This document shows, one piece after another, positions 51,330 through 62,088 of a stretch of DNA of 64,000 nt (the first letter of the stretch is position 1; each line of letters starts with the position of its first letter). Both the position numbers and the translations under genes were made by a program. The notes under the pieces were generated by a model, which made no database searches, was not told where the DNA came from, and was given only the letters and a program-made list of their open reading frames with translations. Source of the DNA: Mytilus californianus (Eukaryota; Mollusca; Bivalvia; Mytilida; Mytilidae); NCBI RefSeq assembly GCF_021869535.1, contig NW_026262679.1, forward strand, positions 86,053,143 to 86,117,142. Reading direction: 5' to 3'.

Positions 51330-51465
51330 TTAGGGGCCAGCTGAAGGACGCCTCCAGGTGCGGGAGTTTCTCGCTGCATTGAAGACCCATTGGTGGCCTT
51401 CGGCTGTGTCTGATCTATGGTCAGGTTGATGTCTCTTTGACACATTCCCCATTTCCATTCTCAAT
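51330..51465 (-). repeat. Dispersed repeat family C (minus), long copy
   Basis: gggccagctgaaggacgcct, ccaggtgcgggagtttctcg, ctgcattgaagacccattgg, tggccttcggctgtg, and gtctctttgacacattcccc, ending in catttccattctcaatttta. This is the reverse complement of the 34998 copy, extended by a further ~60 bp. Non-coding. Confidence 0.85.
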
Positions 51466-52395
51466 TTTATACATATAATATTTGAGTTTTCATCAGTTTT
51501 TTTACTTTTGCGGATTCAACACGGGTTCTTGGACAAAAATAGCAATACCAATCAAATCAACGTGGGATTTCATCATTTTCTGGAAGAATGTTTCTGAAAT
51601 TAGTTTATGCGCTAAGTTCTGATGCCTCATGGACAGTTCATTGTGATATGTTAATGTCGAAACACCTTTCCAGACCTAAGTTGAGATACTTCCGTTTTGG
51701 GTCTGTCAGATTTTGATAATGTAGACGTAAATATCTTGTTGTATAATGGTTATTTTTCTTCCCATTATCTCTGCCTATGAAACCGTAGTTTTCATCATCG
51801 TTTCCCAACAGGTTGGTGTCTTAACCAAATATCCTCGGTTCAAAGCACGTGGTTAAAACATTGACTTTGAATCAATTAGTAATCTGCAGGAGGTTTCGTC
51901 AAATATGTTATAAACATTTTGACTAGACATATTCATTTCCTGATTGAGAAAACATTTTAGAGGTAACAGCTCTTTAGTCTACTTTTACTACCATTTCTAT
52001 TTTTTGTAGATCTCTCTGGGGGAAAAACATGTAAACAACATTACAAAATTATGTACTGGAATAAATAGCAGTTGAAGAAGTTTTTAATTTAAAAATAATA
52101 TAGTTTAATATATCGACATGGAGTCCGTAGATTACTTTAGCATTCTCGTCTCTATCCAAACATGCCATTTTTCCCATTGGCAGCAACAATTTCTTCCCTT
52201 CATTCTTGTCCTCCCACCTTTGAGAACCTAACTTTTAGATTTATTGTAAATTTATTCTCGTTCTGAATATGAAATATTTTCCATTGAACTACATTCATGT
52301 TTAACGAAAAAACATATACAAAATTTCACTCTTTCTGAAAAGCTGTTCACTCCGCTCCATCAGTTAGTTAACGTCGGATTTCCCTGTACTCTGAC
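51466..52395. other. Non-coding DNA
   Basis: No open frame of note and no recognised repeat. Confidence 0.5.
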
Positions 52396-52689
52396 TGTAA
52401 AGCTGTATATAAAATGTAAATCTGTAAAACTGTATACAAACTGTGGATAGATATCGTATCACACAAGATGCAGTGGTAGAATCTATATGTTTAGCTTATA
52501 CACAGATTTAAAAATGTGCGGTTAATGTTGCAGTTTATATACAGCTTTAAAAATGTACAGTTTATATACAGTTTTACATATGTACAGTCTATATACAGCT
52601 TAACAGGTGTACAGTTTATATACAGCTTTACATATGTACAGTTTATATACAGCTTTACAGATGTACATTTGATATGCATCTTTAGAACT
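52396..52689. repeat. 27-bp mini-satellite with inverted outlier units
   Basis: Six direct units (52528-52554, 52555-52581, 52582-52608, 52609-52635, 52636-52662, 52663-52689) follow gtacagtttatatacagctt plus tacatat; the last is degenerate. Two inverted units lie upstream at 52396-52422 and 52423-52449 (tgtaaagctgtatata...), separated by 78 bases. Because 27 is a multiple of three, both strands stay open and encode nonapeptide repeats (VQFIYSFTY-like on plus, VKLYINCTY-like on minus). I regard these as by-products. Confidence 0.88.
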
Positions 52690-52770
52690 GTACATCAAGA
52701 TTACTTGTACTAAAGTAGCTGTGTACCTAGCATCTCTTGTTTCTCTCTCACCGTAGTGAAAAAGTATAAA

Positions 52771-52893
52771 CAAAAATACCGAACTCAAAGGTAAATTCAA
52801 AAAAGGAAAAGTCCATAAAAATTAACAAAAACAAATACTCGACTATATCACCCAACGGAACAAATAGTAAAAACTGTCAAATTCCTGACTTGG
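52771..52893 (-). repeat. Dispersed repeat family D (minus)
   Basis: caaaaataccgaactcaaag, ggaaaagtcc, and aactgtcaaattcctgactt. This is the inverted, diverged counterpart of the block at 56551-56675. Recognised as a frequent mussel repeat segment. Non-coding. Confidence 0.75.
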
Positions 52894-54018
52894 TAGCAAA
52901 GCATGATCTAGAGCGTATCTCTGAGGCCGTTCTAGACGTACCATAGCGCCATCAAACTGTCAACTTAAATGGTACGTACAATTAATTAGAAAGTGTAAAT
53001 GATCTTTTATAAACTACAGCAACGACTGCGATATCGGAGGACACGCCTCCTTTACATCAATAGCTAATGTCTTGATCGACAACAACGAAGTAACTGTAAA
53101 AATAAGGAGACTTGGAAGCCCTGTCCTTGGCGGTGTCGCGGTATCCCTATAGTCGTAGATGTAGTTTCAAGTCTGGCTGTTGTATGAATTACAAAATCAA
53201 AATTTGTCAAGATCTTGACTCTTGGTTGCAGTATAAGATTAAACACTTTTGAAAATAAGAACAAACGGAAAGATACTCTCAATCTGCTATGTAGAAGAAA
53301 CGGAAAAGAATGTGAGAACCCGCATCTGGCAAAATTAATTACCTTTCTTTACAGGCCAATAAACCGTTCACTCCTTCGGGTCTATTCGTCTGCTTTCAGA
53401 TTAAATGTTGCTTCCAGTGGTATGATGCTGAAACTTAAAACAAATAGAGACAGTAACACACAGCATTCTGTTGGTTAAGCCTGATATAAATTTCTTATGA
53501 AAATTAAATTAAGAAGTATATTATGTCTTGATATTTTATGTATCGGTTTTATTTTATAGCTAAATAGTTTAAATATTTATTAAAAGTCTATACAGCGTGC
53601 AAACTTTAATATATTATAACAAGCAAAATGCACTTGGACAAGCATGACCAGAATAGCAGCCTCCTATGGTTTATAATAGATAATAATAGGTCTTTGGTCG
53701 TTTGTCTATATAAACCCTTTAAAAGGTACACCTTCAGTCGATATAATTTTTTTAGGGGCATAGGAAAGCATGACTTGTCGTTTTTGTTTGCTTTTGTTTC
53801 AATGGATATCAAGAGAAAAAAAAGTGATGTGAAACATACAACAGGCTTTTTCCTATACATTGTAATTTGGACTGACTACTACCGTACATAGTTACATAAC
53901 TTTACGGGTATGACTAATGAATGTGGAACTTATAGTAACACAATAAGCCGACCTGTCCTGGTAAATGTTCGAGAACTTATTGCTCTGTAAGAAGATTATC
54001 ATTGGTTGTTTTATGAAA
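52894..54018. other. Non-coding DNA, slightly less AT-rich
   Basis: Frames on both strands at 53064-53282 and 53215-53478 overlap in a less AT-rich block. The plus frame (with RRNGKECENPHLAKLITF) looks mildly protein-like, but I recognise no family and no splice sites. The pair at 53606-53891 is similar in quality. No gene called. Confidence 0.4.
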
Positions 54019-55045
54019 CAATAAGGTTTTTCTAGCCCCATACATAGATTGCTTATGCCGTTTCTGGCACCAATTTTCGGAATGTTTTTGTTCTAATGTT
54101 CTTTATGACAAAATTAGTCCAACTTCGTTATATGTAAAAGAGTATCATAACTTTTAAGATGCTTAAATTTTTTTATTGAAAACAGATTTGTCACGTTCAG
54201 AGGACCTATTTTATTCAAGACAATTGGAATTCCAATGCAAACCAACTGCACTCCTCATCTAGTCGACTTGTTCCTTTATAAGGCAGACTTCAAACAGAAG
54301 CATTTTAAGAAGAATAAAAAGAGGCTAGTACAAAATGTATTAACCTTCAACTTCACGTTCCGACATATAGATGATTCAAAGTTTAGTGACTATGCTGAAC
54401 GAATATATTCAACAGAACTCGAAATAAAGCATACCACAGATACAGTTAAGTGTGTCTCATATCTTTACTTACACGTAAAAATTGACGAAGAGGGATGATT
54501 AAAAGTACCATTTAACGACAAATGATCTGATTGCAGCTTTCCGATTGTGGAATTTGTATATAGCAACATTCTAATAGCGCTTTCATATTGAGTATTGATA
54601 CGATTTTCTAGAGCTTACACTTTCCGTTATGTATTCCTGGAAAGACAATTGCTTCTTACAAGAAAGCTATTGAATTAAGGGTTCCTTTCTGTAAAAATGA
54701 AGTAATCTCTTCAAACGGATTAGGGATACCACCATAATTTAGTTGATCATTATGGAATATCTGTGTCACAGATGACCACGTATATGTTCCGATTGTTGTC
54801 GCAACAATCCTATCCTCCTTTCCTCGATTGTTACATCAACAAAGTTGTACTTACCATGAACAATACGAATTAAGCAACAAGGGGAACAGGATGTGTTTAT
54901 ACTTTCGGAGTAGATGAGATCGATCCCCAGTTTTTGCAGGGTTCGTCTTGCTTACTCTTTTCTTTCTATGTAGTGTATTGTGGATTTGTTTTTGAATTTT
55001 TATTGTCCCTACCGTATCATTCGAATACAGGAAGACATTGTCTTG
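54019..55045 (+). pseudogene. Decayed Penelope-like element, RT region and 3' tail
   Basis: Reverse-transcriptase remnant of the Penelope-like (PLE) type, normally an enzyme that copies element RNA into the chromosome. The frame reads RFVTFRGPILFKTIGIPMQT and then NCTPHLVDLFLY, matching the PLE RT block where [M]GTNCAP precedes a LADLFLY-like run. Next come FNFTFRHIDD, where the catalytic (Y)IDD is HIDD and the residues normally following are missing, and LEIKHTTDT. The longest open part is 54235-54498. Similarity resumes in broken frames (RLWN; LLLTRKLLN near 54650; HNLVDHYGISVSQMTT near 54740-54770). It fades into a 3' tail (agatcgatccccagtttttg, gggttcgtcttgcttactc) shared with the insertion at 62089. 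No GIY-YIG endonuclease portion is visible. Surely inactive. Confidence 0.85.
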
Positions 55046-55125
55046 TGCATAGAAAAAAATATTTGAATAATGCTTCATGCTAATAATTATCTGGGCTGTT
55101 AAAAAATAATGCTGAAAGTAATTGA

Positions 55126-55358
55126 TGATTGATTGATTGATTAGTGTTTAAGGCTTTCAGCACTGTTGGCAATTTCGTGGCGGCCCGTTTTTATTGGTAG
55201 AGGAAGTTGGAGAGAACCACCGACCTTCGGTAGAAAAACTGATGATCCTAGTCAATTATGATTAGAGTCGATCGCACCTGCCATGTGCGGGACTCAAACT
55301 CACAGCTTCGGTGTGGACAGGCTAGTGAATTTCCTAGACCACTCGGTCACTGAACGCA
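55126..55358 (-). mobile_element. tRNA-derived SINE (minus)
   Basis: On the minus strand it has the tRNA-like head (gaccgagtggtctagg), a mutated B box (gagtttgagtcc), a body (ccgaaggtcggtggttctct, ctaccaataaaaacgggccg) and an (aatc)n tail that appears here as (gatt)n at 55126-55142. Same family as the SINEs at 11.6 and 18.6 kb, and retains the central block that the 11.6-kb copy lacks. Confidence 0.88.
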
Positions 55359-55927
55359 CTTTTAACTACAGCAATGAGAAGTTTTGAGGATCAGTCTAGG
55401 TTGTATGTAAGAATCTAATAGTATTGTGTTTGTAACAAAGACATGTGCATGGCAAAAAATGCATCATAACCTTTTGTTAAGATTATTGCAAAAGTTGAGG
55501 CCCAATTTCAATTGAAGAATTAAGTTTGCATTTGAATTCAAATAGGTATTTATTAATGTATTTATCCTTCTAACAATAATGACATCTCGTTGATAAGGTC
55601 ACTAGAGTAAGAAGCTTCACATAACATATGAAGCCTCGTTTTGATGAACGTTATGAGGAAAGTGGTTTCGTTTAGCATTTGGAAGTCTGTGCAATAAAAC
55701 GTTAAATGTAAGCAAAGATCCGTTTTTAAATCTTTGATTGAAATTCATAAGTAGCATACAACTGAACTATGATTGTTTAGGATATGTGCTGTTGGGTTTA
55801 AAAAGTGAGTTATCAATACCTTATATCATTATTAAGGAGTTTATAAAATGTGATTAACACACAAGCATGATATAGTTTTAACCTTTGTATGGACAACAAT
55901 AACTTAAACCTCATCAATTTTACTGTT
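55359..55927. other. Non-coding AT-rich DNA
   Basis: No gene or recognised repeat. Confidence 0.5.
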
Positions 55928-56030
55928 CTAGATGCGCATTTCGACAATCAGTGTCTCTTCAGTGACGCTATATGCCAGCGTATTTGAAAATCTAAAACCA
56001 AATACAAATGTTGAGGAGCTGATAAAACCA
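55928..56030 (-). repeat. Dispersed repeat family B variant (minus)
   Basis: ctagatgcgcatttcgacaa, tcagtgtctcttcagtgacg, then tatttgaaaatctaaaacca. This is a variant of family B in which the cgcgtttcg and cagtgacgct landmarks remain. The overlapping open frames on both strands (55928-56165) are incidental. Confidence 0.65.
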
Positions 56031-56196
56031 AAAACCAAACCGGACAAAAAGGGACATATACATATTATGAAGCTAGGGAGACTGGTGTTTAGGAACATTT
56101 TGGTCCTTAAAGATAGATATATCATAAGTGTTCAAAGAATCGGTAGTTTATTTTCGTTGTTTTAATAATCTCATAATCATAACTTAAGACGCCGTT

Positions 56197-56433
56197 CAAT
56201 AAGGTTTTTCTAGCCCCATACATAGATTGCTTATGCCGTTTCTGGCACCAATTTTCGAAATGTTTTTGTTCTAATGCTCTTTATGACAAAATTAGTCCAA
56301 CTTCGTTATATGTAAAGAGTATCATAACTTTTAAGATGCTTGAATTTTTTTTATTGACAACAGATTTGTCACGTTCAGAGGACCTATTTTATTCAAGACA
56401 ATTGGAATTCCAATGCAAACCAACTGCACTCCT
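56197..56433 (+). repeat. 237-bp duplicate of the Penelope-like fragment
   Basis: Nearly identical to 54019-54255 (about five substitutions and two compensating single-base indels). It starts at exactly the same base (caataaggtttttctagccc) and ends inside the RT coding region (ccaactgcactcct). Flanks on both sides differ from the first copy. Either two insertions of one defined subunit or a local duplication. Confidence 0.92.
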
Positions 56434-56439
56434 TGGAAA

Positions 56440-56725
56440 TTTAGATTAATTAAAACTAGATCGGTTCACTTTAGATTGATTAAAGTCCGATATGAATCGG
56501 TCTAAAGTAAAAAACCAAAAGAAGCAGTCTACATAAGAAAATGCCTGTACCAAGTCTGGAATATGACAGTTGTTTTCCATTCGTTTGTTGTGGCTTTTCA
56601 TTTTGCCATTTTATAAGGGACTTTCCGATTTGAATTATCCTAGGAATTCGGTATTTTTGTTATTTTACCTTTTAGTTTGAATCGATCTAGCTTTAAATGT
56701 GAACGCCAAAATCGATCTAAACTAG
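56440..56725. mobile_element. Element with inverted ends around family D segment
   Basis: The left end (tttagattaattaaaactag, atcggttcactttagattga) and inverted right end (tttagatcgattttggcgtt, cacatttaaagctagatcga) match imperfectly over about 45 bases. Both carry gttcac and tagatcgat-type decamers. The interior (56551-56675) is family D: agtctggaatatgacagttg, ttttccattcgtttgttgtg, gggactttccgatttgaatt, ggaattcggtatttttgt. Layout resembles the 18.1-kb TIR element. No coding capacity. Confidence 0.6.
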
Positions 56726-57268
56726 CATATATACGATTGAATGGAAAATAATTTGTGCGCATGTAAAGCGACAAAACTACACGTCCAATTTATTATTGGA
56801 TGACCAACATAAAGGCTTATACATGGACCTACGAGGAAACGCCATTGTTACGGTCCTTTTGATCGAACTATTGGGAGATGAAAAGGTACAAAACGAACTT
56901 GAGAACACACCAAGAAGAAATTTAGAAGTATTCCGTAGAAATTGTATTGATATGAAAAATCGAATACTTGATTTCAGTTTTTTGTTTGAAAATAAACGAA
57001 AACTGTAAGAACAGCAGTATCAATATTTGACTTAGATAACTAATACAAATGAAGGCAGCATGCGCGAATGAGTAAAGACATGTAGACAACTCTCCTGGTA
57101 AATTGGGATATATGAATGGAAAACTTACATACTAGAGTCCAAAACTTGGCAGAACTTTAAAATAATGTGTTGAGAACTGAATGGTCAGTAAAAGTTTCTG
57201 TTATATTTCATTTCATTGATAAAATGAACGGTCAAGCGGTCAATCGGGCAGGTAAAGGCTAGGACAAT
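56726..57268. other. Possible 5' flank of the non-LTR element
   Basis: An open frame (about 56796-57008, no ATG at its start) with DLRGNAIVTVLLIELLGDEK and RRNLEVFRRN looks protein-like, but I recognise no family. The upstream limit of the retrotransposon at 57.3 kb cannot be placed from the sequence. Confidence 0.35.
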
Positions 57269-57438
57269 ATGGCCGCCTCCACGAATTAAAAAAAGACTAA
57301 GTAAATAACAGTGTAGTCGCATGTTCACAACCAATTCCTCCATCTCAAACACTAGTTATTCCAACCACAAATAAAAAAAGGGGTAAACCAGAAAGTCCAG
57401 ATCAACTACCTGCCACACAAAAACAAGAATCTCGACAA

Positions 57439-58365
57439 ATGCGACGTCGTAACTCCTATGAAGACCTTAGTGAACTCGGTTCCAAAAGGGGCGCAGTAAA
57501 GAAGACTAGTGCTATAGCTGAGAAAGTCTTGGAGGCTCTTAGAAGCCCTGACGTCCTAAACCAAGTCATACCCATACTATCTAATAAAATAAGTGAGTCA
57601 ATCTCGTCCTTGATAGATGACAAAATTCAAACTAGTTTTGATGAACATATCAAACCATTAAACGAAAAAATTGAAGAACAGAGAGAGATAATTGACAAAA
57701 ATAAACAAAAAATCTGTATTCAGTTCATAAAGATAGATAAGCTAGAGCGTTCAGTTCACCAACAGACAATAACTGTAGAGGAACAAAATAAAGAAACTGA
57801 TTTGCTATATCAAAAAGTTGCAAAACTAGAAGAGAGGATGGAAAACCAGGAACAGTACTCTAGGAGAACAAGTTTAAGATTTAATAAAATATCTGTTCCA
57901 GTAGATAAACGAGGTCGTATACACCATCCAGTCAATACAGATGAGTTGGTTTTAAATGTATGCAACAACCAACTCGGGCTTAATCTAACTTTAAATGATA
58001 TAAGTCGATTTCGTACAATTGGAAAGGCTAGATATGGTAAATCCCAGGTTATTGTCCGTTTCGTGTCGTATCGCGTGCGTCACCAAGTCTACAGCAATAA
58101 AAAAGCACTTAAAGGAGATCCTGAAGGCATCCTTATTACTGAAAACCTAACGCCTTACAGGACTGAACTGGTTACTAGACTTGCGCAGCTTAAGTATAGT
58201 GGTGGAATAAATACGTATTGGACAGCAGACGGGAGAATATTTGTTACGAAAACGCAGGCCAGTAGACGGAAAATAACAGAAAATTATGATGATATCAGTC
58301 GGATTGAACATGCTCAGAATGACACGAACTCTAGTGATCAAAATGCAGAGGGTGGTGAGGATTGA
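57439..58365 (+). CDS. LINE ORF1 protein (RNA-binding), near intact
   Basis: 308-codon open frame from the first in-frame ATG. ORF1 proteins bind element RNA and act as chaperones in the ribonucleoprotein. Residues ~35-145 are helical and charged with heptad character (coiled coil, e.g. KLEERMENQEQYSRRTSLRF). Residues ~150-270 (with RFRTIGKARYGKSQVIVRF and ILITENLTPYRTELVTRLAQ) resemble the RRM-plus-C-terminal layout of L1-type/transposase-22 ORF1s. The tail is acidic. The same frame is open a further 46 codons upstream from 57301 without an ATG (rich in P, Q, S, T). A separate ATG at 57269 (MAASTN) in another phase precedes a 7-A run and stops, so the true N-terminus was probably lost by frameshift. 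Confidence 0.88.
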   Translation: MRRRNSYEDLSELGSKRGAVKKTSAIAEKVLEALRSPDVLNQVIPILSNKISESISSLIDDKIQTSFDEHIKPLNEKIEEQREIIDKNKQKICIQFIKIDKLERSVHQQTITVEEQNKETDLLYQKVAKLEERMENQEQYSRRTSLRFNKISVPVDKRGRIHHPVNTDELVLNVCNNQLGLNLTLNDISRFRTIGKARYGKSQVIVRFVSYRVRHQVYSNKKALKGDPEGILITENLTPYRTELVTRLAQLKYSGGINTYWTADGRIFVTKTQASRRKITENYDDISRIEHAQNDTNSSDQNAEGGED

Positions 58366-59663
58366 ATAAACTTTACAGGACAGAGCAACAAATACAATAC
58401 TGAGATCGATAACTTATTTCAACCTTGAGAAACAAAGTTTTATGTGATGTATTTTCCACTAACAAATGCCTGCTTATGCACTACCTTGCACGTATGTGTG
58501 TTTATGCATATGTATATAACCTTTATTGTGTTACAAAAAAAATGTATATATCACTGTTCTATTTTGACACACCCTACGTCCCCCTAAAAACAAAGGGAAA
58601 AAAAAGAGAGAAAAATTCCTGCAAGGGGAAACTGAAGAAGAAAAAAAAAATGTCAAAAACGAAAAAAAATTATTGTTCTTTATCTTATATTTATATGATT
58701 TGGTAAATTGCATTTGTCTAATTCTAAAAGTCTGTACTGATGAGAGTTGCTTACATAATAACAACTACAAGTTCCGATTATACACCGTCAGTATTATAAA
58801 AATGATATCAATGGTCAGGTATTGACACTCAAAGGTAAACAAAATACAAAAAGTCTGAAGGCATTTTTCTGTATACTGAAAAACTGAGCAATTTTCAAAA
58901 ATCTCTAATCTAGTATAACCGCATTGAAAACAAATACTGTATATATTCATAAGGCTGATCCGTTACATGGAAAGTCATTTATAATTAGACAGTAACTGTT
59001 CTCAATATACGTTCAATTAGGGTAACCTGATTTCAATGTATATTTAGAAGTCTATTTTGTTTCTTCTTTGTTTGTTTTTTTTTTGTTTGTTTTTTGTTTG
59101 TTTTTTTTTGTTTCTTCTTTCTTTTCCTTAGAACATACAACTTAGTGTACATGACAACATAATTAAAGTTTCATAATGTATATGTATAATTACACTGACT
59201 GTATACATAACTATATGCTATTTTTTTTATTACATCTCCAATCTAACCTAAAATACTCGTCCATATATCTCAAATTATGCGGACATTATGATCATCTGTT
59301 AGTCTACATTCATCGTGCCATAATTATGTTCACTTTTCAAATTTACAAAAAACACCGAACATATTTGAATTTGATTATTTTCATATATTGACCGAAATAA
59401 CCATTTTTTGTCTCTCTTAATTTGTTTGCCAGTTTATTATATCTATATATCAAAATTCCAAAATTTCTCAGTTATCCATAGATTCAAATTTCACAGAATG
59501 TCTAACAAAAACTGGTTCTTTTTGCACTTCTTAGTTCTTTTAATTTACAGCTTTTTTGGCCATTTGGCAACTATTCATTTTTTATTAAATATGTACCTTT
59601 ATGTGTGTGATATGTGTGGTTTGCTGGTAAACATTTGTTCAGATAGCTGCTTTGTGACAATCT
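58366..59663 (+). other. Long inter-ORF region of the LINE
   Basis: About 1.3 kb separates the ORFs, much longer than usual for LINEs with adjacent ORFs. It contains A-rich and T/G-rich low-complexity DNA ((tttg)n-like at 59060-59120) and several small frames. One frame at 59408-59692 has hydrophobic residues and runs past the ORF2 start in another phase. It may include an unrecognised insertion or decayed N-terminal ORF2 sequence. Confidence 0.5.
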
Positions 59664-59909
59664 ATGCTGGTTTTATCGAACCAAATGGGTAATAACATCG
59701 ATCATTATCTGGCAGCTATTGGACTTTTCAATCTACGAAAGAGGAGCCATTGTGGATTCATTAATCTACATAATGATACTTACATAGATATTTTATTAAC
59801 TGATTTTCGATGCTCAATTCTCGTCTTCTCTTTGTCTGCTCTTCAAAGCTCGAATATGAATATTGACATTGTGTTTCTGCTGTTTGTACTCCAGTTTTTA
59901 CTAGTTATT

Positions 59910-59936
59910 GGTAATATCGAAAAAAATCCAGGCCCC
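59910..59936 (+). other. 2A-like ribosome-skipping motif (GNIEKNPGP)
   Basis: Codons for G83-P91 of ORF2 read GNIEKNPGP, directly after a hydrophobic run (residues 67-82, IDIVFLLFVLQFLLVI). The 2A consensus is D[V/I]ExNPGP, in which the ribosome fails to join the final G and P. Here the aspartate is N84. 2A-like sequences are known at the N-termini of CR1/L2-type ORF2s in sea urchin and molluscs, where they affect targeting of the upstream peptide. The D-to-N change may weaken or abolish skipping. Confidence 0.8.
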
Positions 59937-62088
59937 GAAGTGAATATATCGAGTACACCTTCAAGTAACACTGATAATATCCTTTCAATATGTAACATTA
60001 ATATACGCAGTATTAGAAATAAACTAGAATTCCTTGAGAATTTCACTGACGAATACGATGTTATTACCATAACAGAAACGCACTTAAGTCCAAATGTAGA
60101 TAACGAAAACATTTATCTTGGAACATTCTCAAAACATTTAATCCGAAAAGATAGAAACAATTCTGGTGGTAGCATCCTCCTCTATACAAAAGATGATATA
60201 GCAGTTCTACGAAAACTTGAACTTGAGAACCAAATTGATGAAACTATTTGGATAGAAATACGAGGTAAAGGTCAAACATTCTTTTTGTGTAATACATACC
60301 GTCCACAATGGTCAGATAACGATTATTGGACACGCCTTACTCATGCAATCGATATTGCGTTGCGGATGAATGAAAACATTGGGATAACGGGTGACATAAA
60401 TTGTGACCTATTGACACACGCGAGTAATAAATTGCTTGACATAATTAATATGTTTAATTTAAAAAATATTATCACCAAACCCAACAAGGATTACGCATCA
60501 CAGTAGTACGTTGTTGGATCCTATTATAATTAGTGATACTATGACTTCAATTAGTTCAGACGTTCTTAATATACCTTCTGATATAAGCGACCATAATGCA
60601 GCTGTAACATTTATCGAGTGCCCTAAATCCATAAATCATTCGTTTAAAAGAGAAGTCTGGGTGTACGACAGAACTGATAAAAATAGGTTTTCGGAAATGC
60701 TCGATTTAATTGACTGGAATGCGATTTTTTCCGACATGGAGGATGTTGACGAAATGTGTATTTACATTCACAAAAACATTTCTCCAGGTCGCAAGGGAGT
60801 GCATTCCTACAAAAATGGTTACAGTACGAAATAACGATAAACCATGGTGTACTGCGAAAATAAATCCGTAAACGCGACAGATTTAGGAAAAAAGCTTTAA
60901 AATCGAAAAAGGAATCCGATATGTTTAAATACAAACAGCAGAGAAACAAGGTCAAAAACTTTAAAAAAAAAATGCAATGGAAAATTTTGAAAAAAATCTA
61001 GATAATATTATTTTAGAAAATATATTAAATCCAAAAACCTACTGGAAAATTATGAAAATGCTTATAAAATCAAATAAAGGTTCATGTAATATCCCCCCCA
61101 CTTCAAAATATAATATAATATGAAAGTCTAGATGATATTGTCTATGATGACAATGAGAAATGCGAACTTTTGAACAAATATTTTATTTTAATTTCTTCAT
61201 TAGAAGAAGAAAACGTTCCTCTACCAAATATTGAACAAAAAACTGAAACTATTTTAAATGACATCACTATAAATCTAAACGAAATTGTTGATGTTATTAA
61301 GATTCTAGATCCAAACAAGGCATCGAGACCTGATGTAATAAGTCACAAGATGTTAAAAATTTGTCCTGGAAAGATAGCCATACCCCTTCAAATAAATTTT
61401 TAATAAATAAATCCCTTAAGCAGTCAAAATATCTATTAAGCTGGAAAATTTCAGTGTTATTGCTATATTCAAAAAGGAGCATAGCTGCCTTCCATCTAAT
61501 TATCGTCCAATATCATTAATAAGTTGTGTGGGAAAGGTTATGGAACGAGTAGTATATAAACATGTGTACAACCATTTACAAAGACAAAAACTTATCTTTG
61601 AATACCAGTCTGGTTTTTTACCAAAAACTTCAGTCACTCATCAGTTGATAGAAATTTACAATTGTATTATCAATTCACTGGAAAAAAAGGAGATGAACTG
61701 TTTTGTTTATTGTGATTTTTCTAAGGCGTTCGATAAGGTTTGGCATAAGGGACTTTTACACAAATTAAAATCCTTTGGAATTCAAGGTAACTTACATAAA
61801 TGGTTCTATAGCTATCTCAATGAAAGAAAACAATGGGTAATCAAACAGTCCTGTTCCTCTTTAAGATCTGTTTTAGCCGATGTCCCACAAGGGTCGGTCC
61901 TTGGACCTCTTCTTTTTATCATTTATATAAACGATATTGCAGAGAATCTATTATCACCTACTAGGCTCTTTGCAGATGACACTTCTCTCAGTTATTCTAG
62001 TGATGATAGATTGCAAATACAAACTAACTGTAATCGATAATGACCTGAAAATCCTAGATGAATGGTCAAAAAGATGGCTCATGTCATT

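Noticed and set aside
52491-52713. Nonapeptide repeat proteins on both strands
   Set aside because: They result from a 27-bp DNA tandem repeat whose period is a multiple of three; no evidence of expression.
61170-61403. Separate small genes in the 60.5-63.1 kb region
   Set aside because: Each is a frame segment of one broken LINE ORF2; several begin at TTG or GTG and join end to end across frameshifts.
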